Assembly: GCA_030146045.1 (NCBI GenBank)
Contig: JASLDG010000010.1
Coordinates: forward strand, 1 to 22,495
Direction: 5' to 3'
Length of the DNA stretch: 22,495 bases
Source: Candidatus Saccharimonadales bacterium
GTDB taxonomy: Bacteria > Patescibacteriota > Saccharimonadia > Saccharimonadales > Saccharimonadaceae
Part shown: one piece after another, positions 13,260 through 21,042 of the stretch
Numbering within the stretch: position 1 is the stretch's first letter
Layout: every line of letters starts with the position of its first letter
Translations under genes and position numbers: made by a program
Notes under the pieces: model-generated
Told to the model about the DNA's origin: nothing
The model's input: the letters and a program-made list of their open reading frames with translations, nothing else
The model's database searches: none

Positions 13260-13796
13260 ATGCGCGCACTTCTGCACTCTTTCGATACAACCATTACACG
13301 AGCGATTACCAGCTGGCCCGTAGCCGCCAAGCCGTTCTTTTTGGCATTAACAGCACTGGGCGATCCAATTGTCACTGTTTTGATTGGCATCGCCATCGCA
13401 ATATACGGCTATTTTCAGGGTAATCTACGTGTAGCACTGGCGGGTGCTAGTATCTGGCTCACGCTCGCCATAGGAGCGGGGCTCAAACTACTCATTGGCC
13501 GCGAACGCCCCATCAGTGAATACGCCGCCAACTTACTCGTCCCAACCTTTAGCTTTCCGAGTGGGCACGCTAGCGGCTCGATCATCGCATACGGCCTCCT
13601 CGCATACCTTGTGTGGCATTGGCTGCCACAACCATGGAACTATATCGCAGTCGCCGTCCTCGTCAGCCTGATTATCTTGATTGGTATTTCGCGCGTGTAT
13701 CTAGGCGCACATTTTCCCAGTGATATCATTGCAGGTTGGCTGCTGGGGGCCATTGTACTGTGTATCGTTATTTTTATCGTGAGGCCGCTCGCATGA
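13260..13796 (+). CDS. PAP2 family phosphatase
   Basis: Integral membrane phosphatase of 178 residues with the three PAP2 signature motifs: KLLIGRERP (C1), FPSGHAS (C2, catalytic His) and SRVYLGAHFPSD (C3, catalytic His and Asp). About five membrane segments surround them, placing the active site at the outer face. The family dephosphorylates phosphatidic acid, phosphatidylglycerophosphate or undecaprenyl pyrophosphate. Its stop overlaps the start of the lipid kinase gene as ATGA, so both are made together, which points to a lipid phosphorylation/dephosphorylation pair; the exact lipid cannot be told. Confidence 0.93.
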   Translation: MRALLHSFDTTITRAITSWPVAAKPFFLALTALGDPIVTVLIGIAIAIYGYFQGNLRVALAGASIWLTLAIGAGLKLLIGRERPISEYAANLLVPTFSFPSGHASGSIIAYGLLAYLVWHWLPQPWNYIAVAVLVSLIILIGISRVYLGAHFPSDIIAGWLLGAIVLCIVIFIVRPLA

Positions 13797-14641
13797 ATAT
13801 GATCTTGGTCTATAATCCTAAGTCGGGTTCAGCGCTTGATGCCAAAACACTGCGTGCAAAATGCAGCGCTGCCAACATAACAATCGATTCACTGATCGCA
13901 ATCGATGATCAGCTTGATACCAAACTCGCTCCATACATCAAACAAGCTGCCACCATTGGTGTTATTGGTGGCGACGGAACCGTCAGTGCCGTTGCAGGCC
14001 TCGTAGCGAACACGCACGCTACACTTGTTCCGCTTCCTGGTGGCACACTCAACCATTTCACAAAAGACCTAGGTATTCCGCAGGATATTGACGAAGCGCT
14101 ACAACAGGCTGCGACAAATACTCCGCGAACCATCGATATCGCACGTATCAACGATACCTATTTCATCAATAATTCAAGCCTTGGGCTCTATCCCGCGTCA
14201 CTGCGCCAACGCCAAAAAATCCAGTCACGTCTGGGCAAATGGCCAGCTGCCGTGGTCGCGTCGCTCCAGGCGCTGTTTCGTTTTAAAACGTACCGTGTTA
14301 CCATCGATGACCACACGTTTACGACAGCGTTTATTTTCGTTGGGAATAATCGCTATACACTCGATCCGCTCGCAGGCAACGACCGTACCTCGCTGAGCAA
14401 AGGCATTCTGACCGTATATATTTCAACCGCAGACTCATATCTCGATCTTATCAAAACAGCCCTTATCGTACTTATTGGCCGCGCCAACACACTGCATGAT
14501 TTTGGAGAATATCACCCCACTACGCTCACCATCGAGACAAAAAAGCAGCGACCCGTTGCGATATCACACGATGGCGAGGTCAGTATGTTTACGCCGCCAC
14601 TAACCTACACCATCGAGGCACGTGCGTTGCGTATTCGCTGA
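13793..14641 (+). CDS. Diacylglycerol kinase family lipid kinase
   Basis: Protein of 282 residues of the DAGK_cat type (DgkB/YegS/BmrU-like). MILVYNPKSGSA opens the fold, GVIGGDGTVSAVAGLV is the nucleotide-binding GGDGT motif, LVPLPGGTLNHFTKDLGIP is the conserved P-x-G-T-x-N segment, INNSSLGLYP follows in the second domain, and SHDGEVSM is the C-terminal DGE motif. These soluble enzymes phosphorylate membrane lipids such as diacylglycerol with ATP. The frame is open to 13736 but ATG 13793, overlapping the PAP2 stop, begins the domain exactly. The gene converges with the VOC gene 11 nt downstream, with no terminator visible. Confidence 0.93.
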   Translation: MNMILVYNPKSGSALDAKTLRAKCSAANITIDSLIAIDDQLDTKLAPYIKQAATIGVIGGDGTVSAVAGLVANTHATLVPLPGGTLNHFTKDLGIPQDIDEALQQAATNTPRTIDIARINDTYFINNSSLGLYPASLRQRQKIQSRLGKWPAAVVASLQALFRFKTYRVTIDDHTFTTAFIFVGNNRYTLDPLAGNDRTSLSKGILTVYISTADSYLDLIKTALIVLIGRANTLHDFGEYHPTTLTIETKKQRPVAISHDGEVSMFTPPLTYTIEARALRIR

Positions 14642-14652
14642 ATTAGAAAGCA

Positions 14653-15111
14653 CTAATAATCTGCAATAACGATTTTATGTTGCCTCATCATCGTCTTGAA
14701 CGCACCGGGCTTTTTCATGAGTTCTTCCATGTTTTCCGGTACGATCTGCCAGCTCAAACCATACTGATCTTTACACCAGCCGCACTGCTCACTCTCTGGT
14801 ATGTGCGAAAGCTTTTCCCAATAATAGTCAATTTCTTCCTGGTCTTTACATGGTACCGAAAAGGATACCGATTCATTAAAGGTAAATTCCGAGCCAGCAT
14901 TAATCGCAACAAAGCGTGTCCCGAGCAACTCAAATTCTACTGTCAGGACTTTACCCGCAAGGTCACGCTGAAAATCTGCCAGACCTTCCTCGGTGCTCTC
15001 TGGATAATACTCGGTACTTATGACCTTGCCGTCGGGAAACACCGAAACGTAATAATCAATTGCTTCTTTTGCGTTACCATTGAACCATAAATTTGGTACT
15101 ATTTTTTGCAT
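14653..15111 (-). CDS. PhnB-like VOC family protein
   Basis: Protein of 152 residues of the PhnB/3-demethylubiquinone-methyltransferase-like VOC group (PF06983 type): IVPNLWFNGNAKEAIDYYVSVFPDGKV at the start, a FVAINAGSEFTFNESVSFSV strand pair in the middle with the typical N-A-G motif, EIDYYWEKLS, and CGWCKDQYGLSWQIVP near the end. Members are dimeric; their substrates are mostly unknown, despite the methyltransferase name. Start ATG 15111 lies 3 nt behind a GGGGGTG Shine-Dalgarno-like run. Confidence 0.9.
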   Translation of the reverse strand: MQKIVPNLWFNGNAKEAIDYYVSVFPDGKVISTEYYPESTEEGLADFQRDLAGKVLTVEFELLGTRFVAINAGSEFTFNESVSFSVPCKDQEEIDYYWEKLSHIPESEQCGWCKDQYGLSWQIVPENMEELMKKPGAFKTMMRQHKIVIADY

Positions 15112-15138
15112 ACACCCCCTTTTCTTTTCCTTACTTTA

Positions 15139-15690
15139 CTATGCTCGTACGCGGAACGCCAAGCCAATATTCGCAGCGCCGCTCAAGACAAGATATAATC
15201 CAAATGCCCAGATAAATACGAGGCCAGATGCTGCCGGATGCGCCAAAACAACCGCGCCCAGCGCGACTCCTAACACGCCCGCAATAATATAGAACCAACG
15301 ATTCTCGACCACGTCATCGTCTTTCGAGAACAGCCCGACCAGAAAATCAACAATGCCTCGCACGATAAGTGTAAATGCGACAAGCATAATAATGACCGCA
15401 ATCGTGACATCAGGGTTACGTAGCAAGTAGACGCCGAGTCCGACTGCTAGTAAGCTAAATATTGATTCTAGCCACCAAAGGCTTGATCGTCCAATCCCAA
15501 GCAAACTGCGCACAAGACTCACCAATCCCCACACAAGCACCAAGACGCCGAATAAACTGACGAAGACTGATGCCGATAATCCTGGCCAAACTAAAACGAC
15601 GATGCCGAACAGCACCGCCAATACACCCTGAGCCACAAGGGCGCCCGCAAGTCGATCCCGTAGCTTTACTTCCAATTCTCCCTTTGCCAT
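15139..15690 (-). CDS. HdeD/DUF308 family membrane protein
   Basis: Protein of 183 residues with six membrane segments in three pairs, the HdeD (DUF308) layout: LAVLFGIVVLVWPGLSASVFVSLFGVLVLVWGLVSL, a second pair after the WWLES loop, and a third ending at IGLAFRVRA. Conserved features are the WPG-type motif after segment one, the LRNPDVT loop and the AHPAASG loop, which correspond to the repeated P-containing turns of the family. In enterobacteria HdeD is tied to acid resistance; the role here is unknown. ATG 15690 follows AAGGAGGTG. The promoter core is identical to that of 9355-9906. Confidence 0.9.
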   Translation of the reverse strand: MAKGELEVKLRDRLAGALVAQGVLAVLFGIVVLVWPGLSASVFVSLFGVLVLVWGLVSLVRSLLGIGRSSLWWLESIFSLLAVGLGVYLLRNPDVTIAVIIMLVAFTLIVRGIVDFLVGLFSKDDDVVENRWFYIIAGVLGVALGAVVLAHPAASGLVFIWAFGLYLVLSGAANIGLAFRVRA

Positions 15691-15721
15691 ACCTCACCTC
15701 CTTGTAGTGAATAGGTAATTG

Positions 15722-15739
15722 TGGTTTCAGTATACTCCC
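15722..15739 (-). promoter_or_regulatory. Shared promoter element, copy 2
   Basis: Same 18 bases as 9935-9952, with TATACT on the minus strand at 15729-15734, about 40 nt before ATG 15690. Confidence 0.6.
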
Positions 15740-15769
15740 GGCACCTCGCTTTGTACAGCACCGCTTTTT

Positions 15770-16234
15770 CTACCTCGCTCCAAGCGCAACACGCGAGATA
15801 AGCTCTCGCATACCATCCTCTCGCTTAATAATAAGATCGAGATCGGTAATAGTCACTTCACTACCACGCTGCAACCTGCCTTCTGGCTGATGTGTCACGT
15901 GCGGGTTCCAATTCTTCTCGCCTACCCAACGCTCCTCAAATGTCACGCCAACCTGTCGCATCGCGGCTTCGAGCGCAGTATGAAGTTTGAGCAATTCTGG
16001 CGTACGCTCAAGCCGCATGACTGGAATAGTATTATCGGGCCCAAACAAATCTTCATGTCTTGCATAGGTCGTGACGGGTGATTGATCTGCCGCAACTTGC
16101 CGCAGCTGCTCGGTAATAACTCCCGGCTCTTGATCAAATTCAAACCAGTGTAATGCTGTCATGTGGAGCGGAATATGCTCGTCGAGCGGCGTATCTTTAT
16201 CGATACGATGCACGACAATATATTCCCGACTCAT
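15770..16234 (-). CDS. 2H phosphoesterase superfamily protein (2'-5' RNA ligase-like)
   Basis: Protein of 154 residues with the two H-x-T motifs that define 2H phosphoesterases: HMT at 24-26 in IPLHMTALHWF and HVT at 112-114 in WNPHVTHQ, about 88 residues apart as usual. Such enzymes cut 2',3'-cyclic or 2'-5' phosphodiester bonds in RNA or nucleotides. The ATG overlaps the TGA of trhO as ATGA, so it is translationally coupled to a tRNA-modifying enzyme and may act on tRNA ends or fragments; that is inference. Confidence 0.85.
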   Translation of the reverse strand: MSREYIVVHRIDKDTPLDEHIPLHMTALHWFEFDQEPGVITEQLRQVAADQSPVTTYARHEDLFGPDNTIPVMRLERTPELLKLHTALEAAMRQVGVTFEERWVGEKNWNPHVTHQPEGRLQRGSEVTITDLDLIIKREDGMRELISRVALGAR

Positions 16235-17142
16235 ACGCGCGCGCCGAGCTTTGCCTCATGCTTTTCCCTGCACGCTTCCGTATGGAACAACAAGTCAGGG
16301 TTCTGCTTGCAGTGCAGGCAAATCAGCACTAGATCATTACATTCAGCATGCGCGCAGTTCTCAAAGTTATTCGTCGGGCCGCCGCAATGCGTGCATTCGC
16401 CAATTGTTTTAGCATGGTCGCTAAAATCAACGGTCATGCGATCGTCAAAGACGCGGAGCGAACCTTCCCACAAGCCATCATCACCATAGGCTTCACCATA
16501 CTTCACGATGCCGCCATCAATTTGATAGACATCTTTAAACCCACGCTTCTTCATCATTGCACTGATGACCTCGCAGCGGATACCACCCGTACAATAGGTA
16601 ACAATCTTCTTATCTTTGATATCGTCATATTTGTCGCTTTCAAGCTCGGCAATAAAGTCACGTGAAGTATTGGTATTCGGCACAATGGCATTTTTGAATT
16701 TGCCGATTTTTGCCTCGTGCTCATTACGACCATCGAAAAACACGACATCATCACCGTACTTTTCGACCAGCTCGTGCACCTGCTTTGGTTTCAAATGCTG
16801 GCCGCCACCAACAACACCCTTTTCATCAACCTCAAATTCATCATCGCTATTCTTGAATCCAACCAGTTCACGGCGACGCTTCACGCTCATACGCGGGAAA
16901 TCTTCACGGCTGCCGTCGGACCATTTAAAAACAATGTCCTTAAAACCAGCCAACTTCTTGGTTTCTTTAATGTATTTTTTAAGATCATCCATCTCACCAC
17001 CCACAGTACCATTCAACCCATGGGCGCTCACTAAAATCCGCCCACGTAGATTGAGGCTGTCACAGAGTGTTTTTTGCCAGAGCTTCACTGCTTCCGGATC
17101 GGCGAGTGGAGTGAATTTATAGTACAGTAGAATCTTTTGCAT
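16231..17142 (-). CDS. trhO: tRNA uridine(34) hydroxylase, rhodanese family (TrhO/YceA)
   Basis: Protein of 303 residues. An N-terminal acylphosphatase-like domain (YYKFTPLADPEAV, RGRILVSAHGLNGTVGG) is followed by a rhodanese domain: VVFFDGRNEHEAKIGKFKNA and the active loop YCTGGIRCE, with the catalytic Cys184 and Cys190. The C-terminal part has a Cys/His zinc-binding pattern (CTHC, NCAHAEC, CLHCK, CREKH). TrhO converts U34 of certain tRNAs to 5-hydroxyuridine. The frame is open to 17166, but ATG 17142 lies 7 nt after a TATACT box and starts the family domain exactly. It is divergent from the DoxX-like gene and coupled to the 2H gene. Confidence 0.95.
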   Translation of the reverse strand: MQKILLYYKFTPLADPEAVKLWQKTLCDSLNLRGRILVSAHGLNGTVGGEMDDLKKYIKETKKLAGFKDIVFKWSDGSREDFPRMSVKRRRELVGFKNSDDEFEVDEKGVVGGGQHLKPKQVHELVEKYGDDVVFFDGRNEHEAKIGKFKNAIVPNTNTSRDFIAELESDKYDDIKDKKIVTYCTGGIRCEVISAMMKKRGFKDVYQIDGGIVKYGEAYGDDGLWEGSLRVFDDRMTVDFSDHAKTIGECTHCGGPTNNFENCAHAECNDLVLICLHCKQNPDLLFHTEACREKHEAKLGARV

Positions 17143-17149
17143 CTCTGTT

Positions 17150-17155
17150 AGTATA
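17150..17155 (-). promoter_or_regulatory. -10 box TATACT of trhO
   Basis: TATACT on the minus strand, 7 nt before ATG 17142. It lies only 14 bp from the plus-strand -10 at 17169-17174, so the divergent promoters share DNA and may compete. Confidence 0.55.
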
Positions 17156-17168
17156 CCACTTTTCATGC

Positions 17169-17174
17169 TATGAT
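17169..17174 (+). promoter_or_regulatory. -10 box TATGAT of the DoxX-like gene
   Basis: TATGAT followed by 6 nt and ATG 17181; no good -35. Confidence 0.5.
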
Positions 17175-17180
17175 GCAGGC

Positions 17181-17639
17181 ATGAGCATATTAGAATCCTT
17201 TGATCGACGATTTATTGCCTTTGCCAAAACCAACTATGCATGGCTGGCACGTGTTGCATTGTTTATTATCTATTTCTATTTTGGCTTTCTCAAAGTCATC
17301 GGCGCAAGCCCAGCAAACGACCTTGCGCTCGGCTTTGTTGCAAAAATGGGCATGGGTGCATATGCCCAAGAGCTTTATGTCGCGCTTGCCTGTATTGAAT
17401 GCGTCATTGGTGTCCTGATTCTTATTCCAAAATGCACCCGCATCGCCATCTTCCTCATGCTCGGGCACATGCTGATCGTCTGTGCGCCGCTCGTTTTATA
17501 TGCCGAAGCTGTCTGGAAAGCACCCTTCGTTCCTAATCTTGAAGGCCAATATATCATCAAAAACGCAGCGCTCGTCGCACTGGCGCTTGGTCTCGTCGCG
17601 CATACACCGCCTCTTGCTAAAACGACTAAGCGTCGTTAA
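17181..17639 (+). CDS. DoxX-like four-helix membrane protein
   Basis: Protein of 152 residues with four membrane segments, about 20-41, 65-83, 86-108 and 125-142. LARVALFIIYFYFGFLKVIG and the loop before the second segment fit DoxX/SURF4-like proteins, as does a conserved-looking ALACIECVIGVLILIPK. DoxX proteins are small quinone- or redox-linked membrane proteins; nothing more specific can be said. Its TAA overlaps the TAA of the convergent MFS gene. Confidence 0.72.
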   Translation: MSILESFDRRFIAFAKTNYAWLARVALFIIYFYFGFLKVIGASPANDLALGFVAKMGMGAYAQELYVALACIECVIGVLILIPKCTRIAIFLMLGHMLIVCAPLVLYAEAVWKAPFVPNLEGQYIIKNAALVALALGLVAHTPPLAKTTKRR

Positions 17640-18931
17640 GATTTTGCATAAAACGCCGATATATGTCGATACGTTTTAGTGCCAAACGCCAGTACCGCAG
17701 TCAGTACCAGCAGCAAGCCGGAGATAAGGAACACCAGTGCAATACCGCGCGCTTCGCCGCTTCCCAAAAGCCAGCCCAGCTGCGTCTTGCCAGCATCTGA
17801 GTTCATGTACGGGATAATAAAGAACTCGGCAATCGGCGCCACAATAAAGGCCGTAATAGGAGCCGCCGACGATTCGAGTGCCTGCGCGAACCCAAATACA
17901 CGACCCTGTTTTTGAAACGGCACCACACGCTGAATCACCGTCTGTTCGGCCGATTCGATAATCGGAATCAATGTCATGTAGAGCCATATGCCGGCGATGT
18001 ACAGCCACGCCCATTCACGAATCGTAAAGAAGGCGCCAATGAGACCCATCACAATCACGGCGATTAGTAGTGTCTTGATCGGCTTTTTACCCAACCCAAA
18101 CTTTGCAATCACAATACCGCCAACAATAAATCCGGTACCCGCCACGCCAAAGATAATCCCCCACATTTCAACCGAAAACATTGTCAGTCCGTACGGATCC
18201 ATCAGCGCCATATACGAACCGCCGATAAAATTGTTGAACATACTGAAAAACAACAAGCCAAGCAGGCCCGGCACCACGCGAATCGCAGCAATACTACCCT
18301 TAATATCAACTTTTTTGTTCTTGAGCTCTGGGTCATGCGCGATACCTTTTTCTGGGATGCTGACAAACAACATATGAACGAATGCCAGCGCCGTCAGCAC
18401 ACAGGCAATTGCAAGCGTCCAGCCCATTCCCAATAGTCCTACTGATAGTCCACTAAACACGCTCGTAATAATAAAACCGATACCCTGCACCGTACCAACC
18501 AGGCCGTTAGCATTAGCACGCTTGTCTTTTGGTACTAATAGCGTCACCACGGTCGAGAGCGCAATATTGCGCATATTTTCAACCACCGCACCTATCAGAA
18601 TAATGCCCGCCAACAGCCAAAACCATGGCTGAGTCAGCGCCAACAACGAGTCTTTCGGTATCGTCATATAGAGCAGTGCGCCCACCAAAAACGCCACCAG
18701 CGTAAAGGACGATGCAAACAGCATGATACTGCGCTTTTTGTGATGATCGACCAGCGTGCCAAACCATATACTGCAGAGGGCCACCAGGAGCATATATGAA
18801 CCGCCAATGATGCCGGTCGCCAAGACTGATTTGGTCTCAAGGTATACCCAAAATGTCAGCGCAAACCACAAATAACTTGTCGTTACATTCGCAATCAGCG
18901 TATTGATAAGAACTTGGTAGAAATTTTTCAC
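17636..18931 (-). CDS. MFS transporter (12 TM, drug-efflux-like)
   Basis: About 431 residues with 12 predicted membrane segments. GIIGGSYMLLVALCSIWFGTLVDHHKKRSIM has the MFS motif A pattern (G-x-x-x-D-h-x-x-+-+) between segments two and three, and the second half repeats it weakly. The overall look is of an MDR-type efflux permease (the TetA/BexE-like 'MFS_3' group). The start is uncertain: GTG 18937 and GTG 18931 are in frame; a TATACT box at 18941-18946 lies 9 nt before 18931 and only 3 nt before 18937, so 18931 is preferred. Confidence 0.87.
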   Translation of the reverse strand: MKNFYQVLINTLIANVTTSYLWFALTFWVYLETKSVLATGIIGGSYMLLVALCSIWFGTLVDHHKKRSIMLFASSFTLVAFLVGALLYMTIPKDSLLALTQPWFWLLAGIILIGAVVENMRNIALSTVVTLLVPKDKRANANGLVGTVQGIGFIITSVFSGLSVGLLGMGWTLAIACVLTALAFVHMLFVSIPEKGIAHDPELKNKKVDIKGSIAAIRVVPGLLGLLFFSMFNNFIGGSYMALMDPYGLTMFSVEMWGIIFGVAGTGFIVGGIVIAKFGLGKKPIKTLLIAVIVMGLIGAFFTIREWAWLYIAGIWLYMTLIPIIESAEQTVIQRVVPFQKQGRVFGFAQALESSAAPITAFIVAPIAEFFIIPYMNSDAGKTQLGWLLGSGEARGIALVFLISGLLLVLTAVLAFGTKTYRHISAFYAKS

Positions 18932-18979
18932 AATCACCCTAGTATACGCCCCGTGCCGCCTCTCTGTCTAGACAAAAAC

Positions 18980-19008
18980 TTGCTTTTTTATTCTATAAAT
19001 GCTATAAT
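18980..19008 (+). promoter_or_regulatory. Strong promoter of the ABC transporter
   Basis: TTGCTT (18980-18985), exact 17-nt spacer, perfect TATAAT (19003-19008) with an extended TGC before it. The start would be near 19015, giving a leader of about 128 nt. Confidence 0.8.
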
Positions 19009-19042
19009 GCAAAGATAGACTGTGTTATACTTAAAACACTAT

Positions 19043-19090
19043 GATCTTATGCTAAGATCCTCTACTCGCACACATTCGGACGAGCCGAAT
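19043..19090 (+). promoter_or_regulatory. Two hairpins in the ABC transporter leader
   Basis: GATCTTA/TAAGATC (19043-19049 and 19053-19059, loop TGC) and ATTCGG/CCGAAT (19074-19079 and 19085-19090, loop ACGAG) lie between promoter and Shine-Dalgarno AAAGGAG. They may be operators or leader-RNA elements; no T-run follows, so they are not terminators. Confidence 0.4.
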
Positions 19091-19142
19091 CAATAGCGAA
19101 TCTTTTGACACAACTAACAGACAATCAACAAAAGGAGTCATA

Positions 19143-20921
19143 ATGACAAAATTTAAAAATGTGAATACGCATGCCCAAAAAGACATCATCCGTCTTTTTA
19201 TCACGACAGCGCTTCACTACAAATTCAAAACAATTACCGTTCTGTTTGGCGCAGGTATCACCGCTGTTATCAGCGGGTTCGTCGGACCATTTATTATCGC
19301 GCAGTTACTTGAGTCGCTTCAAGCAGGCCACTTCACGCTCACGGCTGCGGCACCGCTCCTTGCGCTCTACGCGCTCGTACAACTATGGGGTGAAGTTATC
19401 GGCTGGCGTATCAACCTCTACCTTTCGTGGACCATGGAAACCGCCGCTCAGCGCGACCTGTACGAGCGCATCTTTACCCAACTGACTGCGCAGAGTCTTT
19501 CGTTCCACGCCGATCGCTTTGGTGGCGCGCTCGTTTCGCAAACAACCAAACTAATTGGTGCGTTTGAGCGATTTTGGGATACGATGGTCTTTCAAGTCGT
19601 CCCTTCTATTGCCAGTATTATTGCTGCGACCGTCATTTTATCGTTCGTATTTTGGCAATACGCCCTATTCTTGTTTATCGTGGCGATTGTTTTCGCCATT
19701 TGCGTCTACTTCGGTTCACGCTTTATGGCCGAACGCAATACGGCCGAATCACAGGCAAGCACCGCCGCCAACGCGCACGTTGCTGATGTCGTGACAAACG
19801 TCATGACGATCAAATCATACGGCAATGAGCATCAAGAGCTCAAAGATATGCGCATCAAAACCAGTCTCTGGCGCGATAAAAGCCTCAGTACCATGCGCGG
19901 ATTCCTCGGCGTCAGTACCATCTATTCATCACTTCTTGCATTAATCAACATCGTTGCCATTGTTGCTGCAATTTGGGCATCAGAACACGGCCTCGCTTCG
20001 ATCGGTGTCGTCTATCTATCTGTCACGTATACCTTCACGGTCGCGCGTCAGCTCTGGGAAATGAATAACATCATGCGTAACTACAACCGCATTATCGGTG
20101 ATGCATACGATATGACGGAAATTCTTGCGCTAACACCAAGTGTCAGGGATACTTCGGGGCGCGTACTCTCGGTGACTGATGGTCATATCACCATGGACAA
20201 TGTGTCATTCCGTCATGACGATGATAAGCAGCTGTTGTTCGACGCGTTTTCGCTTGATATTCCTAAAGGCCAGCGCGTTGGTCTGGTTGGACACTCGGGG
20301 AGCGGTAAAACCACCCTGACTAAACTCCTGCTTCGTTTTGACGACATTGAAGCTGGAGCGATCGCAATCGATAACCAAACAATCACCGATGTCACCCAAG
20401 AAAGTCTCCGCAAAAGTATCGCCTACGTCCCGCAAGAACCGATGCTGTTTCACCGTAGCTTGCGCGAAAACATCGCCTACGGCAAACCAGGTGCGAGCGA
20501 CGACGAGATTCGCCGTGCCGCCAAACAAGCACATGCCCTCGAATTTATCGAGCAGCTCCCTGATGGTCTTGATACCATGGTTGGCGAACGCGGCGTCAAG
20601 CTCAGCGGCGGACAGCGGCAACGTATCGCCATTGCGCGTGCGATCCTAAAAGACGCACCGATCCTCGTGCTCGATGAAGCTACTTCGGCGCTTGATAGCG
20701 AAAGTGAGAAGCTGATTCAGCAATCGCTCGAATCACTTATGCGCGGCCGCACGAGCATCGTCATCGCCCACCGCCTGTCAACCATCGCCAAACTCGATCG
20801 TATTCTCGTGCTCGATAACGGCGCAATCGTTGAAGACGGTTCACATCAAACATTACTCAAAAAGAAAGGTACGTATTCTAAACTTTGGTCACACCAAAGT
20901 GGCGGATTTATCGAAGAATAG
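19143..20921 (+). CDS. ABC exporter, fused permease and ATPase (MsbA/LmrA-type)
   Basis: Protein of 592 residues, a complete half-transporter. Residues up to about 330 hold six membrane segments of an ABC_membrane domain; the rest is the nucleotide-binding domain with Walker A GHSGSGKTT (about 380), Q-loop YVPQEPMLF, signature LSGGQRQR (about 486), Walker B ILVLDEATSALD (about 505) and the H-loop IVIAHRLS. All ATPase residues are intact, so it should dimerise and export lipids, peptides or drugs; the substrate is unknown. AAAGGAG lies 6 nt before ATG 19143. The transcript leader carries two hairpins. Confidence 0.95.
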   Translation: MTKFKNVNTHAQKDIIRLFITTALHYKFKTITVLFGAGITAVISGFVGPFIIAQLLESLQAGHFTLTAAAPLLALYALVQLWGEVIGWRINLYLSWTMETAAQRDLYERIFTQLTAQSLSFHADRFGGALVSQTTKLIGAFERFWDTMVFQVVPSIASIIAATVILSFVFWQYALFLFIVAIVFAICVYFGSRFMAERNTAESQASTAANAHVADVVTNVMTIKSYGNEHQELKDMRIKTSLWRDKSLSTMRGFLGVSTIYSSLLALINIVAIVAAIWASEHGLASIGVVYLSVTYTFTVARQLWEMNNIMRNYNRIIGDAYDMTEILALTPSVRDTSGRVLSVTDGHITMDNVSFRHDDDKQLLFDAFSLDIPKGQRVGLVGHSGSGKTTLTKLLLRFDDIEAGAIAIDNQTITDVTQESLRKSIAYVPQEPMLFHRSLRENIAYGKPGASDDEIRRAAKQAHALEFIEQLPDGLDTMVGERGVKLSGGQRQRIAIARAILKDAPILVLDEATSALDSESEKLIQQSLESLMRGRTSIVIAHRLSTIAKLDRILVLDNGAIVEDGSHQTLLKKKGTYSKLWSHQSGGFIEE

Positions 20922-20929
20922 TAATGCGC

Positions 20930-20958
20930 TTGTCAAAATACTTGCGCTATGTTATATA
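20930..20958 (+). promoter_or_regulatory. Promoter before 21043
   Basis: TTGTCA (20930-20935), 17-nt spacer, TATATA (20953-20958). Start near 20965. Confidence 0.6.
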
Positions 20959-21026
20959 GTAGGCAGGCTTAGTTTTACGTTCGACACGTAAAGATTCCCT
21001 CGTTCGGGAAGTGCACGTACCTACTA
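20957..21026 (+). promoter_or_regulatory. Structured leader with three nested stems
   Basis: TAGTAGG (20957-20963) pairs with CCTACTA (21020-21026) around two further hairpins, TTTACGT/ACGTAAA (20974-20980 with 20986-20992) and TTCCC/GGGAA (20995-20999 with 21006-21010). The Shine-Dalgarno GGAG and the ATG follow at once. This could be a riboswitch-like or protein-binding leader, though the predicted start near 20965 would remove the left arm of the outer stem. Confidence 0.4.
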
Positions 21027-21042
21027 GAAATGGAGCGGGATC

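Noticed and set aside
20883..20899. CTTTGG/CCAAAG hairpin as terminator of the ABC gene
   Set aside because: It lies inside the coding region with no T-run after it.
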